A stretch of DNA of 64,000 bases from Benincasa hispida (Eukaryota; Streptophyta; Magnoliopsida; Cucurbitales; Cucurbitaceae). The translations under genes were made by a program, and so were the position numbers. Below, one piece after another: positions 51,633-63,379 of the stretch (within the stretch, counting starts at the first letter, position 1; the number at the start of each line of letters is the position of its first letter). Location of the stretch: the NCBI RefSeq assembly GCF_009727055.1, contig NC_052354.1, positions 38,783,739-38,847,738 of the forward strand, read 5' to 3'. A model generated the notes under the pieces. It was not told the DNA's origin. It worked only from the letters and a program-made list of their open reading frames with translations, and did no database searches.

Positions 51633-54014
51633 TAATTCATCAGTTTTATTAATGACTATTCTAGATAAGGTTGTGTTTACCTGATGCATCATAAGTCCAA
51701 ACTCTTGAAAAGTTTAAAGAGTATAAGGTAAAGGTTAAGAACTTATTAGGTAAAAAGATTAAAACACTTCGATCAGATCGAGGTGGTGAGTATATAGATT
51801 TACAATTCCAGAACTATATAGTAGAACATGGAATTCAATCCCAACTTACTGCGTCTGGTACACCACAACAAAATGGTGTAGTAGAAAGGAGAAACAAAAC
51901 CTTCTTAGATATGGTTTGTTCAATAATGAGTTATGTCTAGTAAATTCAGTTTTTTTAGGGATATGCAGTACAAACTATAGTATATATTTTAAACATGGTT
52001 CCCTTGAAAAGTGTTTTAAAAACACCATATGAGTTATAGATAGGACGTAAACGTAGTTTATGTCACTTCAGAGTCTTAGGATGCCCCACACATGTGTTGG
52101 TACAAAACCCTAAGAAATTGGAACGACGTTCTAAAGTATGCCTATTGTAGGCTACCCCAAAGAAACAAAAGGTGGTTTATTTTATGTATCGACAAACACA
52201 ACATTCTAAGAGGAAGACCATATTAGAAATCATCAACCTCGCAGTAAACTAGTATCAAATGAAATGTCCAAGAATCTATAAATAAATCAACAAAATTTGT
52301 CGATCAGATTGGTCCTTCAACAAAAGTTGTTGATGAAACTGGTTCTTCTTATGAATTGAGAATACCTCGACATAGTGGGAGGGTTGTTCAATAGCCTTAC
52401 CGATACATGGATATAATAGAAACTCAGGTCGGCATACCTGATGAGGGATTAGAGGATCCATTGACCTTTAAACAGGCAATAGAAGATGTTGATAGTAACC
52501 ACTGGATAAAAGCCATGGACCTTGAAATGAAGTCTATATACTTCAATTCTATTTGGGAACTTGTAAATCAATCAGATGGGATAAAACCTATTGGTTGTAA
52601 GTGGATCTACAAGAGAAAGGGAGACCAAACTGGTAAGGACAAACCTATAAAGCTAGACTAGTGGCAAAAGGTTTTTCTTAAAGAGAGTGGGTAGACCATG
52701 AAGAAACCTTCTCTCTTGTTGCCATAATCAAGTCTATTTGAATATTTTTATCCATTGTTGTCTTTTATGCTTATGAAATATGGAAAATGGATGTCAATAC
52801 ATTCTTTTTGAATGGTTATCTTGAAGATTGTATTTATATGTCTCAACCGGAAGGGTTCATTAAACAGGGTCAAGAGCAAAAAGATTGCAAGCTTAAAAGA
52901 TCCATTTATGTGTTAAAACAAGCACTCGGTCCTGGAATATAAGGTTTGGCACTACGATCAAATTTTATGGCTTTAAACAGAAGGTTGACGAACCTTGTAT
53001 TTACAAGAAAATAGTCAACAAGACTATAGTATTTCGGGTACTATATATTGATGATATCCTACTAATTGAGAATGAAGTAGGATTCCTTGCTGACGTATAG
53101 ATATGGCTAGCATCGCAATTTCAAACGAAAGATTTAGGAGATGCACAGTATGTTCTTGGAATCCAAATAGTTTGAAATCACAAGAACAAAACATTAGCAC
53201 TATCTCAGGCATTTTATATTGACAAGATTTTGTCAAGATATAACATGCAAAATTTCAAAAAAGGTTTATCACCTTTTAGACATGGAATTCAATTGTCTAA
53301 GGAATAGTGTCTTAAGACACCTCAAGACGTTGAGGATATGAAAAGAATTCCTTATGCATCAGCAGTTGGGAGCTTGATGTACGCAATGTTGTGCACACAC
53401 CCATACATATGCTCTGCAGTCATAATAGTCAGCAGATTCCAGTCTAACCCTATAGTCATTGGACTGCGGTTAAGAACATCCTTGAGTATCTTCGGAGAAC
53501 GAGGGACTATATACTCGTGTATGGGGCTAAAGATTTGATCCTTACTAGATACACTGATTCTAACTTTTAGACTTATGTAGATTCTAGGAAATCTACTTGA
53601 GGACCAATACTCACTCCTAAGGAATGAGCTAGTATGGAGGAGCATCAAATAGAGTTGTGTATTGCTGACTCCACCATGGAAGCTGAATATGTAGTTGCAT
53701 GCGAAGCAACCAAAGAAGCAATATGGCTTAGAAAGTTCTTCACAGATTTGGAAAAAGTTCCAAATATGCATCTGCCAATCACTTTATATTGTGATAACAG
53801 TGGAGCAGTTGCCAACTCAAAAGAACCAAGAAACCATAAGCTAGGAAAGCATATCGTACATAAGTACCATTTCATCAGGGAGATAGTACATAGAGGAGAC
53901 ATGATCGTCACACAGATAGCCTCAGAAGACAATTTAGCTGATTCATTTACTAAGGCCCTCACGGCTAAAGTATTTGAGGGTCACCTAGTAGGACTAGGAC
54001 TACGAGCTTCATAA
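51633..54014 (+). pseudogene. Plus-strand Copia pol fragment (integrase to RNase H)
   Basis: Begins inside the integrase core (FINDYSR, then VYLMHHKS, with a stop between) and continues LRSDRGGEY and GTPQQNGVVERRN. RT follows with DSNHWIKAMDLEMKSIYF (52490-52550), IGCKWIYKRK and YIDDILLIENE (~53045). It ends in RNase H 53634-54014 (ADSTMEAEYV, LYCDNSGA, DNLADSFTKAL). Several stops and at least one single-base deletion near 51700 break it. Gag and protease are absent. The RNase H part is the best preserved frame (126 codons). Confidence 0.88.
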
Positions 54015-54149
54015 ATCTAGGGAAAATGGGAGAATTAGTTATTCATGGGTATATAGATGCCCTGTTTTATTGTATTTATTATCTCATACTTAACATTGTA
54101 TAATTGTATATATTTGAAACCCACAGAAGTTTTAGTCCAAGTGGGAGTT
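54015..54149 (+). promoter_or_regulatory. Copia 3' untranslated region and polypurine tract
   Basis: Follows the RNase H stop and ends AAGTGGGAGTT immediately before the LTR start at 54150. This purine-rich run is the expected plus-strand primer site for reverse transcription. Confidence 0.6.
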
Positions 54150-57100
54150 TGTTGGGAATGTCCTAAAATTCGCAGTTTGTAAACATTAAATATACTATAT
54201 TCACAATAAAGTTGTTATTGAAGTTTCTTTCGATAAAGATGTTATTAAATTACATTCATTCCTAAATCCAAAGAACTAACCCATGGCTATAACATGAATA
54301 CTTGAACTTTATGTAGAGACATAAAAGATGATCAAGTCTTTTGTATATAGCCAAATAGGTCTATAAGTATATGGATAAGGTTAGGTACCTTATCCTGGGG
54401 ATACTATGGATGCAGCCCACTTTTATATTGATACAAATAATGTGATCCCAAAGTAGTTTATGTGGAGACATGTGAGTGGGAGCATCCTATGCAAAAGATG
54501 TTTGCATAAGACTGGATCACGAAATAGTCACTTTTTCTTTATAACAACTATTTATTATTAAAACTGACTATTTCAATTTGATGATCTAAGGTAACTTGAA
54601 CTTATTCTAGAGCTAATTATGAACTCCTGTTTATTCAGGATTATCTTTTAATCTGCATAAGTGAGAGTGGTTCAACGTCATCGCTCAATAAACCTCCCAT
54701 TTTAGGGGTAAGATCGGATAGATAGCTTGGAACATAGTTCTGCAAGATGGAACTCAATCTTATCCATTTTAGGGTTAGCAGATAGGTCGTTCCCTTACGT
54801 ACTAACACCTAGCCTTGAACAAAGGGCCCCTACCCTTTTATGGCTAAGAGGGATTCGGTTTATTGATAGGACCATAAAAAGATTGTTCATTAGAGGATCA
54901 GTGGTGACTTAAGGAAAAATATGTATTACAGCGGTAAAACGGTAAGTTTAACCTAGTTGTAAACACGAATGACCTGTGAAGTATTGACTTATTGATTATG
55001 GTTAAATCAAGTGGACATAAATATATCTACTGTAAAGAGAGTGCAACTACGGAGCTATAGTGATATGTCTTGGTAGTTAACAAATATTGATTAATTTGGT
55101 TTAAAGAGTTTAGCCAATTAATCGTAAATCGTTGGAACTCATGATCTTTAGGTACATTAGGTCCCTCTACTAGCTTGTAAAAGGATTAAACCTTAGAATA
55201 GCGTGTTGAGAGAATTTGAAATGTTCAAACTCGGTTTAGGATTTGGATTATTATATTTGTTATAATTGACATTTAATTATCATGTTAAACGTTACGATTT
55301 CAAGGAGTTGACAATATTTAAATATGATCTAAATAATTAATAAGGTGTTATATTAATTTAATATTTGATATTAAAATAAATTAATTAAATTAGTTTAATT
55401 AATTTTCCAATTTAGTAATTATTAAATTGTTAATTTATGAAATTCAAAATTATAAAACTAGATTAATTGATTTTTGGATTATGAAATTTATATTTAAATT
55501 ATTTAATTTAAATAAAATTGAATTTGAAAATTAATTTTTAAAATAGGTTATATATATATATATTCAAATAATTCAATTTATTGGAAAAATTAGAAGTGGG
55601 AGAATCCCACTTATTACACTATGAATTACACCTCAAGTCACTGAGGATTAATGGAATATGAAGTGGCTTTGTTCAACCTGATTTGCATGAAAAGCTTCTA
55701 TATATTGACCTTTTTTTAACAGATTTGGAGGCCATGCAAACTGAAAAAGTTGAAAAGAAATTTTTTTTTTCTTACTTCTTCAACTCTTAAAACCACTTCA
55801 AATTTCCCTCGTTTTGAAGACCAAACTTCAACCTAAGGCTTATATTAGTAGAGAAAACATTTGTAGTGGTCTACTACAAAAATTGAAAAAGAATTTCGTG
55901 GTGAAACCAGTCAATATAAGAGAATCACCAAAGGTATTCACTTAAAACCCTTAATTGCTTCCATTTATTGAATGTGACAGGCCTAAAACTTACGTCGTTA
56001 ATAAACTTCAAACTTGATCAAAAGAAAATTTGTAAATACCGAACTATGCAAAAATTTGTAAATTTGTAAATATTCCTACCACTACAAAGACGTAGCAACA
56101 GTGGTAAGTTCGAGTCGATCTGCAAGGAAGAGTGATTTGTTTCGTTAAGTTAATTTTCTAACTAGAGCATAAATGGGGGGTTTTGTGTGGAAGAGATATA
56201 TGAGTGAAATTAAAATAAAAAGGTAAACGTAGTCTAGAATAGGAGTCTATCTAATTTCTAGAGCAAGAGAGAGTTTCTGATACAATTTCTTTCATTAGAC
56301 ATCAATTAATTACACTGAATCTGTCAACCCCTCAACCTATTAGAAAATCTAGCCCAATTAGCCAAATTCGATATTAAGCTAAATTAGCTGTAATTCAATT
56401 AACAACTTTTTCTTCTTAGCGACATACAATTTAAAATTGAATTGTATTACGAAAGGGTTCAATCGTTGAGACATACTACAAGTCGGAAAATTCATATTTT
56501 ATAGCATGATTTATTTGGAAAAGATTATATTAGGGTATACACGTATTTGATTAGAAAAAATCTAGACTTTACACATACGATCCTAATATGCGCAACTAAA
56601 TCAATCAATATATGCATAGGCTATGATGATTTTGCAAACAATAATTTCGATAAACTAATTTGTTAGATCAATTTGTAAAAAATTCATTAAAACTCAATCA
56701 AATAATCCCAAAGAGTTCATAACAATTCAATTAAATTAACTGAAAATCCTTTAAGAAATTAAACATAAGGCACTTGCTAAAAGAAATTAGATAGGTGTTA
56801 CCTCTTAATTCATAGAAAAATCCGAGATACACAACCAATCCGTCGATTACAACCCAAAACAAAAAGAAAAACTAACCTAAAGATAATAAAATCTAAAGGG
56901 AAAAATAATAAGATTGAAGCTTAACCTCGACTTCCATCAATTCGACCCCCAAAAGTTAGCACATTTTGACCTAAAGACAAAGGGAGGTATTTATAGAAAT
57001 CTTCACATCGTTGCAATGCTAGAAACTGTGTTGCAATGCTTGACAGAAAATCCACAAGCGTTAGGGAAAAATGTTGCAATACTGGCGTTGCTGCTAACTC

Positions 57101-57415
57101 AGAGCATTACAACGCTCCCCTGCACACAGGCTACTGCCTCCAAGCGTTAGATGAGCATCGGGGCTTCGTATAAGGTGAGCGTTACGATGCTGAAGCAGGG
57201 ACATTTTGGTCTTTTTGACTACTTTGAAGCTCGAACGCTCAAATCAACTCCAAATTGCTCCAAATTAACCTCGTTCTTCACCAAATCACCGAATCTGCTT
57301 CTTGATTGCTTAGTACCTACAAAATAGGAAAATAACACATAAAATCCAATAATGGTTTGAATTAAGCTAGGAATAATAGCTCTTTTTGAGATCTATCAGA
57401 ATGTCAACTCCATCA
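54150..57415 (+). mobile_element. Copia 3' LTR, interrupted by a solo LTR
   Basis: Begins TGTTGGGAATGTCC at 54150 and ends CAACTCCATCA at 57415. Excluding the insertion at 55975-57398 and one copy of its duplicated site, the LTR is about 1.84 kb. It is collinear with 39256-40775. It inserted within the gag remnant that follows, since coding resumes right after the LTR end. The 61-aa frame at 54727-54912 is spurious. Confidence 0.82.
55975..57398. mobile_element. Solo LTR nested in a Copia 3' LTR, perfect TSD (GAATG)
   Basis: Starts TGACAGGCCTAAAACTTACG and ends TTTTTGAGATCTATCA. GAATG is directly duplicated at 55970-55974 and 57399-57403. Removing the element and one GAATG restores the host LTR word 'attgaatgtcaactccatca', as found intact at 40757-40775. 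Length 1424 bp, non-coding. Confidence 0.93.
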
Positions 57416-58341
57416 GGGTCATCATGCAGTCAGTGATTGATGGGAACGCTCGATTCGAGATGAAGCCAGTAATGTTACAAATGGTCCAAATCGCAAGGAA
57501 GTTTAGAGGGGCTTCTAGAGAAGATCCTCATGCCTATCTGACCATTTTTAAGGAGATGTGTAACATATTCACTATTCCTGGCATGATGCTAGAAGGGATC
57601 AGGCTCTCTCTCTCTCCTTACACTCTCAAAGACAAAACCAAGCAATATGCCTATTCCTTAGAGTCAAATGAAATTGTTTTATGGGACCAGCTTGTTGAGA
57701 GATTTATGTAGAAATTTTTTCCACCTACCATCAGCACAAAGAGGTGGCGAGACATCGCTACCTTTGAACAAAAAGATTATGAGACCTTGAGTGATGCATG
57801 GGCCAGATTTAAGCGTATAGTTCATAATTGCTTACATAGCGGCATACCTGACTGTGTCCAAATGAAAATTTTCTATAGCAAACTAAGCCAAGCTTCGCAA
57901 TCAGTAACCGACGCATCTACTGCGAGTGGGCTCATAAACAAGACATATACAGAAGCCAAGACATTCTAGATAGGATCTTAAGAAACACCAATCACTAGGT
58001 AGATTATGGGTATGGAAACAGGAATTGTGATAAATGCAAGATGAATGGTGCATTGATTGAGTGGGATGCAGTGAGCACACTGGCTGCCCAGATGCCTCAA
58101 GTCACTTCCTTTCTAAAGTTGATGGCTATTAATCAAGTTGTGTTAAGCGCAAACTCTGCTCAACTTAATATGTTGGATCAGGTCACTATTGTATGTTATG
58201 TGCAGTGCAGGGAGTCTCACTCTTATGAAGTATGCCTGCACAACCCTCAGGTCGTTTATTCAATTCACAACAACCCATTTAGCAAGACGTACAATCCAAG
58301 TTGGAGGTATCTCCTCAATTTCTCTTGGGGAGGAAACCAGT
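57416..58341 (+). pseudogene. Ty3/Gypsy (Athila/Tat-like) gag remnant
   Basis: 57424-57711 reads FEMKPVMLQMVQ, FRGASREDPHAYL and IRLSLSPYTLKDKTKQYAYS, the retrotransposon gag core. After a stop, FFPPT, LSDAWARFKRIVHNCLHSGI and KIFYSKL follow (57718-57900). After more stops, a Cys-rich segment ESHSYEVC and YNPSWRYLLNFSW come near 58205-58330, typical of Athila-type gag. The N-terminus is cut by the Copia LTR. Inactive. Confidence 0.78.
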
Positions 58342-59017
58342 AACAACCTGAGTAGCAAAATGCACCTCTATAATAAGCGCATAGAGGAAACCCCCTAGGA
58401 TTCCATCAGCACAGTCAAGGCCATCAATCTGCCCACAACCACACACAACATATTGTTGGGGATGAATTAATGGAAAATGTGTGTAGAAAAACTGAAAGAT
58501 GAAAAAGAATTAGCAATCGAAGAGGTTGTCCACACCGCAACTACGTCTAACCTAAGCTTTGATTCCCTGAACTTATGTTAACATTGGGCTGCATATCATG
58601 AGAACTGCACCAATGTGGATATTTTGCAGTTGATTACAGGATCTATCTGCATGTGTCAAACTCCTATCCGATGAATAAATAATTGATCGCATGTCTTGGG
58701 ATCTCTGACATAGTCCCAGTGGATATTCTGCCATTGATTCAGAATGTTGACCATGATAGTAGCGCTAACATTCTCACCAACCTAGTTAGAGATGGTGACT
58801 ATCCATTGTGGAATCCCTGACGTCGTCAGCAGGTGGCGCTATAAATAAAGCCTTAGTGTTCATGACAAGATGTCAAAATTTTTCCTGAGAATACCCTTAG
58901 ACACGATAATTGCACCACGAGCAAAGAACGCAACCGAGAATATTTCTGAGAACTTCCACTTCCAAACTCCACTCCGTCTTACCACCAAAACTTCATCGAG
59001 TAAGAGCTTGAGAGAGC
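58342..59017. other. Probable decayed Gypsy sequence
   Basis: Higher GC than its surroundings and collinear with the gag remnant, so probably a continuation of the Gypsy element, but no recognisable protease or pol motif survives. A minus-strand 72-aa frame at 58860-59078 crosses the next LTR boundary and is not supported. Confidence 0.4.
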
Positions 59018-59973
59018 CTTCTTGAAGGAACTCTACGGGGAGAGAACTTTGAGCGGAAGCGGATTGACCAAATCCCATTTTTCATTAAATACAAATTTTA
59101 CAGTAAACATGAAACAAGATATGCATTTAATTATAAATTACAACATGCTAATGAAAAGGTTTCAGAAGCTTCACCTTTGAAGACCTTTTCTTCACGATTT
59201 CCCTCGAACAATTCACGAACTCCTTGAAGACTTTCTTCAAGATAAACCTCAAACAAGAACGAACATTACCACGAATCTTTCCTCGGTATTCTCAGGGTGA
59301 GAACCTAGGAGCGGTGGGCTCTGACTATTTTGGTTTTGAGGGAAAACTTAATGGAGAGGAAGAATCGAGAATTTTCTCAAAAAACTCAAAAACACATAAC
59401 ATTTCTGTTGTTTTTTCACACTGTAAAAATTGATTAACCAACCAAGAAGAAGAAGAAGAAACTTTTTCTTTTATTCTCCTTGCCAAAAAATAGCCACCAC
59501 CTACTTACGTGGGTGGAGAGAAAAGAAGGGGAAGGGAGTTGTAACTTCCTTCCTTATTATTAAAATAATAATTAATATAAATATAAATATGATAACTAAC
59601 TTATCATATTATATATATATATATATTAAACTATATGTTACATCAAATATAACATATAACCTATAATTTTAATATTGTATCACATACAATATAAACTATA
59701 GTTTCTTTTCTCTTTTATATGGCCTTTAATATAAATCATATTTATATTAAATTTAACATCTATGAATCCAATTCATAGAAAATATATTTGAATCTCATTC
59801 AAATATTTATTTCCTCTCATTAAGCTATAATGTATCAAATACATTATAACAATTATATCACGTATAATTGAAACAACTTAATTATATCATATATAATTAA
59901 ATCCCTTTATTAATTTGAACAATTCAAATTAATCCAAAAACTGATTCTCAATAAATCCTATTGAGCTACCAAA

Positions 59974-62012
59974 TGTTGGGATTGGTGTCCTAATTCTCCT
60001 AGTGGTCTTGTAGTTTGTAAACATTATGTACACACATTGTTATTAATAAAAATCAGTGTTATTTTACAAACATTTACTCAAATCCAATAAACTAAGATCC
60101 GTGGTTATTTCATGTAACTTAAGCATGTATGTGAGACATACAAGTAGATCATGCCTTAAGTAATAACCTAAATAGTTTGTAGTATAAGGATAAAGGAGGG
60201 ATACCTTATCCTAGTGACACTACGGATACGACTCACTTTTTAGATGTTACAAGTGTTGTAAAGTGCTACAAATGGTCTGACCCTGACCATTCACGTGGAG
60301 ACATGCGAGCGGGGGTATCCTATACAAAGAGTTTGTATAAGACCGAACCAGAAGATGATTAGTCTCTTTATATAACGTCGTTGATAATTGAGACTTACAT
60401 CTCACAAGGATGACTATAGGTGACATGACCTCAATCCTGATTGAGTTGGGAACTCCTACACATGAGGGCGGTCCTTTGATTAGTATGGTTGAGAGTGGCC
60501 AAATTGTCAACTCAACAAGTCTACCTTTTTTAGGGATTCTTCTGATTGGGGAGCTGGGAACTCAGCTACACAAGACGGAATTCACTCCTTCCCCGAAGTA
60601 GGGGTAAGTAGATAAATTTCTCCCTTAAGGGCTGATTTCGGGTCTTCAACATAATGGCCACACCCTCTCTTTGGAAGAAAGGATTCAGTCATAGTAGTGT
60701 TCATTAGAGGAATCAGTGGTACTTAAGGAGTTAGATGTAACTACAGGGGAAAAATGGTAAATTGGCCCAGTTGTACTTACGAGTGATTTGTGAAAGGTCA
60801 TCGCACTGTTGATTGGTCATATGGACACAGAAATATATCTGTAGTGCGAAGAGTGCAACTGTTAGTCTTTAGTGGAATGACCAATAGTTAACGGATGGTG
60901 GATCTCATGACTAAAGAGTTTAGTCAGTTATTCACGTACCATTGGAGCTTCAAGCTACAGGTCCATGAGGTCCCCTTGGTAGTTCAATGGGTTTAAGTTG
61001 AGAATCAGATTTTAGGTTGATTTGAAGTGTTCAAATTAACAAAAGAAAATTCAATTATATGTGATAATATTTTTATGATGTATTAGATATATTAATTGGA
61101 GGAATTAATATAAATATGATTATATTAAATACCATAAAATAGAAAATGAATTATGGTTTATATGTTTCATATGATGAAATATTAAAACTATAGGTTATAA
61201 ATATAATATGATAAATTGGTTAGCATATTTATTTATAATATATTAATTATATGATAATTAATTCTTTTTCTCTAATAATCGAATTGAGTGAGAGGTTATT
61301 GGAAGTTTTATGGTAACCGTGAGATAGAAAGGAAAATTGTTTTCCAAAATTAGTAGTTGATTCATTCGGAAAAATCTCACAAAAAGGCTATCAAGTAAAA
61401 AGTTTTTTACTAAGCGATATCGTCGAGAGCATACACGATCAACCTACAAGTTGACTATACGATAGTTACTCGTTTGATCGTTACTACACGATTGAGTAAC
61501 AAAGTCTATACGATAGGTTTCATCTTCTAAACGATCGAGTATATCATCTATATGATAGCTTGTCTTCATCTCCCATTTATTCGATCGTCTACTCAATCGT
61601 CTACCTTCTATTTTCCTCAATCCAATATCATACAGAGCCCACAACTCCTAGGTTCTAACACTGGGAATACCAAGGTAACCATTGTGGTGGTGTTCTAAAT
61701 TTGTTCGTGGATCGAGTTGGACTCAATTGGGTTCGAGGTGCATCCAGTTGTTCGTGTTGTTGGCTATTTCATTCGTCACGTTTGAGCACATCGCTAGACG
61801 TATTGGACATTGATCAAGGGATACTTGAAGAAGAGTTCTTCAAGGGTACGCATACTTTATCCCCTGTATCTTCTTATAGCATGCTGTAATTTCTGTATAT
61901 GCATAATCTGTTCGTTTCCATTTAAGACTGTACGTATTTTGTGTTCATTTTCAATGAGATTTGGAACGATCCACTTCTATTGCTCAAAAAATTTCTGTTT
62001 AGATTTCCTTTA
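59974..62012 (+). mobile_element. Solo LTR (plus) nested in a same-family LTR
   Basis: Starts TGTTGGGATTGGTGTCC at 59974 and ends TTTCCTTTA at 62012 (the usual terminal CA mutated to TA). Flanks CCAAA (59969-59973) and CCAAG (62013-62017) fit a 5-bp duplication with one change. The host reads through as GAGCTACC/AAGGGGA, the same order as the uninterrupted copy at 42509-42524. Its 3' part (61390-61610) contains a CGATCG-type array absent from the host LTR. Confidence 0.85.
61390..61610. repeat. CGATCG-type array in the nested LTR
   Basis: Repeated variants such as CTATACGATAG, CTACACGATTGAG, TCTAAACGATCGAG and ATTCGATCGTCTAC, all of the (C/G)TA(A/G)ACGATCGT(T/C)TA(G/C) type found at 24452-25240 and 41930-42120. 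Confidence 0.7.
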
Positions 62013-62662
62013 CCAAGGGGATCTCATGGACCTGTAGCTTGAAGCTCAAACGGTACATGAATAATTAATTAAACTCTTTAATTGCTTTATTCACGATCTG
62101 TTAACTGTTGGGCACTCTACTAAAGACCGACAGTTGAACTTTTCGCACTACAGATATATTTATGTGTCCATTGGATATAACTAATCAATAGTATGATGAC
62201 CCTTCATAAATAGCTCGTAAGTACAACTTTTGCGCTTCCAGTTTCTTTATCGTTTCTTTACAAAAACAACTTTGTTCTTCACCGATCGCACCATCATCAT
62301 CGCTCGACTCCATCCAACCATAATTATTGCTTTCGCTGAGTAGCGGCTAGGTTAAAAAATATCATAGTTGCACATCAATGGTTGGAGAAGGATTCTTTGT
62401 TAGTTGAAATTAGGTTAAAACAAACCGACCTTTTTTTAATAGGATTTCCTTTCTTCACAGAAGCCCAATAAAAAAAAATACCACTTAAGTACATCGAACT
62501 CCTTAAGTACCATTGATCCCTCTAATGAACAATAGATCATAGTCCAACTATAATTAAACCCCTCTCGGGCCAGGAGAGGGTGTGATGTCACATTGTTTAA
62601 GACCCGGAATCAGCCTTTAAGGGAGTAATTTATCTACTTACCTTTGCCTCAAGGAAGGAGTG

Positions 62663-62809
62663 AATTCCATCTTGTATAGTTATGTTCCCAGCTCCCCAAT
62701 CTGACGAATCCCCAAAATGGTAGGCTTATTGGGTCNAATTCCATCTTGTATAGTTATGTTCCCAGCTCCCCAATCTGACGAATCCCCAAAATGGTAGGCT
62801 TATTGGGTC
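62663..62809. other. Perfect 73-bp duplication around a single N
   Basis: 62663-62735 and 62737-62809 are identical over 73 bases (from AATTCCATCTTG to TTATTGGGTC) and separated by one N at 62736. Other copies of the LTR family have this segment once. This is the footprint of two contig ends joined without merging their overlap. Confidence 0.9.
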
Positions 62810-63379
62810 AGCGATCTAACCACTCTCACCCATACAAATCAAAGGACCACCCTCATAAGCAGGAGTTCACAACTCACTTAAGATTCAGGTCACGTTACCT
62901 ATGGTCATCCTGGTGAAATATAAGTCTCTATTATGAACAGTGTTATATAATGAGACTAAACATTTCGTGGTCCGATCTTATACAAACTCTTTTTTATAGA
63001 ATATCCCCACTCGCATATCTATACATGAATGATCAGGATCGGATCATTTGTAGTACTTTACAAAAATTGTAACACCTACAAAGCGGGCCATACTCGTAGT
63101 GTCACTAGGATAAGGTACCCAACCTTATCCATCTATTACAGACCATCTAGGTTATCACTTAAACATGATTCACTCGTATGTCTTTACATACATGTTTATT
63201 GGTTTATTGGTTTGTAGTTAATGCAACTAAAATATCATATATCTTATAAACAATGAATAAAATATCATAGAAAATGAATAAAATATCAAATATTTCATTA
63301 AATACATAATGAGTTTGTTCAACAATGTTTACAAACTATAGGACCCTACGAGATTTACAACATCAACCCCAACACTTCT

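Larger units (their letters stand above)
59023..63374 (-). mobile_element. Solo LTR (minus), perfect TSD (CTTCT), itself interrupted
   Basis: Minus orientation: starts TGTTGGGGTTGATG at 63374 and ends AGAGTTCCTTCA at 59023. CTTCT flanks both ends (59018-59022, 63375-63379). The LTR parts are 59023-59973 and 62013-63374; the middle is a second LTR in the opposite orientation. Without the insert and the artefactual repeat at 62737-62809 it is about 2.2 kb. It matches the LTR family at 17284, 37096 and 45398-45992. Confidence 0.88.

Noticed and set aside
41448..51689. TGCAT at 41448-41452 and at 51685-51689 as a target-site duplication around the whole minus-strand Copia
   Set aside because: The right-hand TGCAT lies within plus-strand integrase coding (VYLMHHKS), and that coding already begins near 51633, so the true junction is left of it. 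The match is chance.
56085..56130. 'gtaagttcgagtcgatc' as a tRNA T-loop
   Set aside because: No A-box or cloverleaf can be formed at the required distance; it is LTR sequence.
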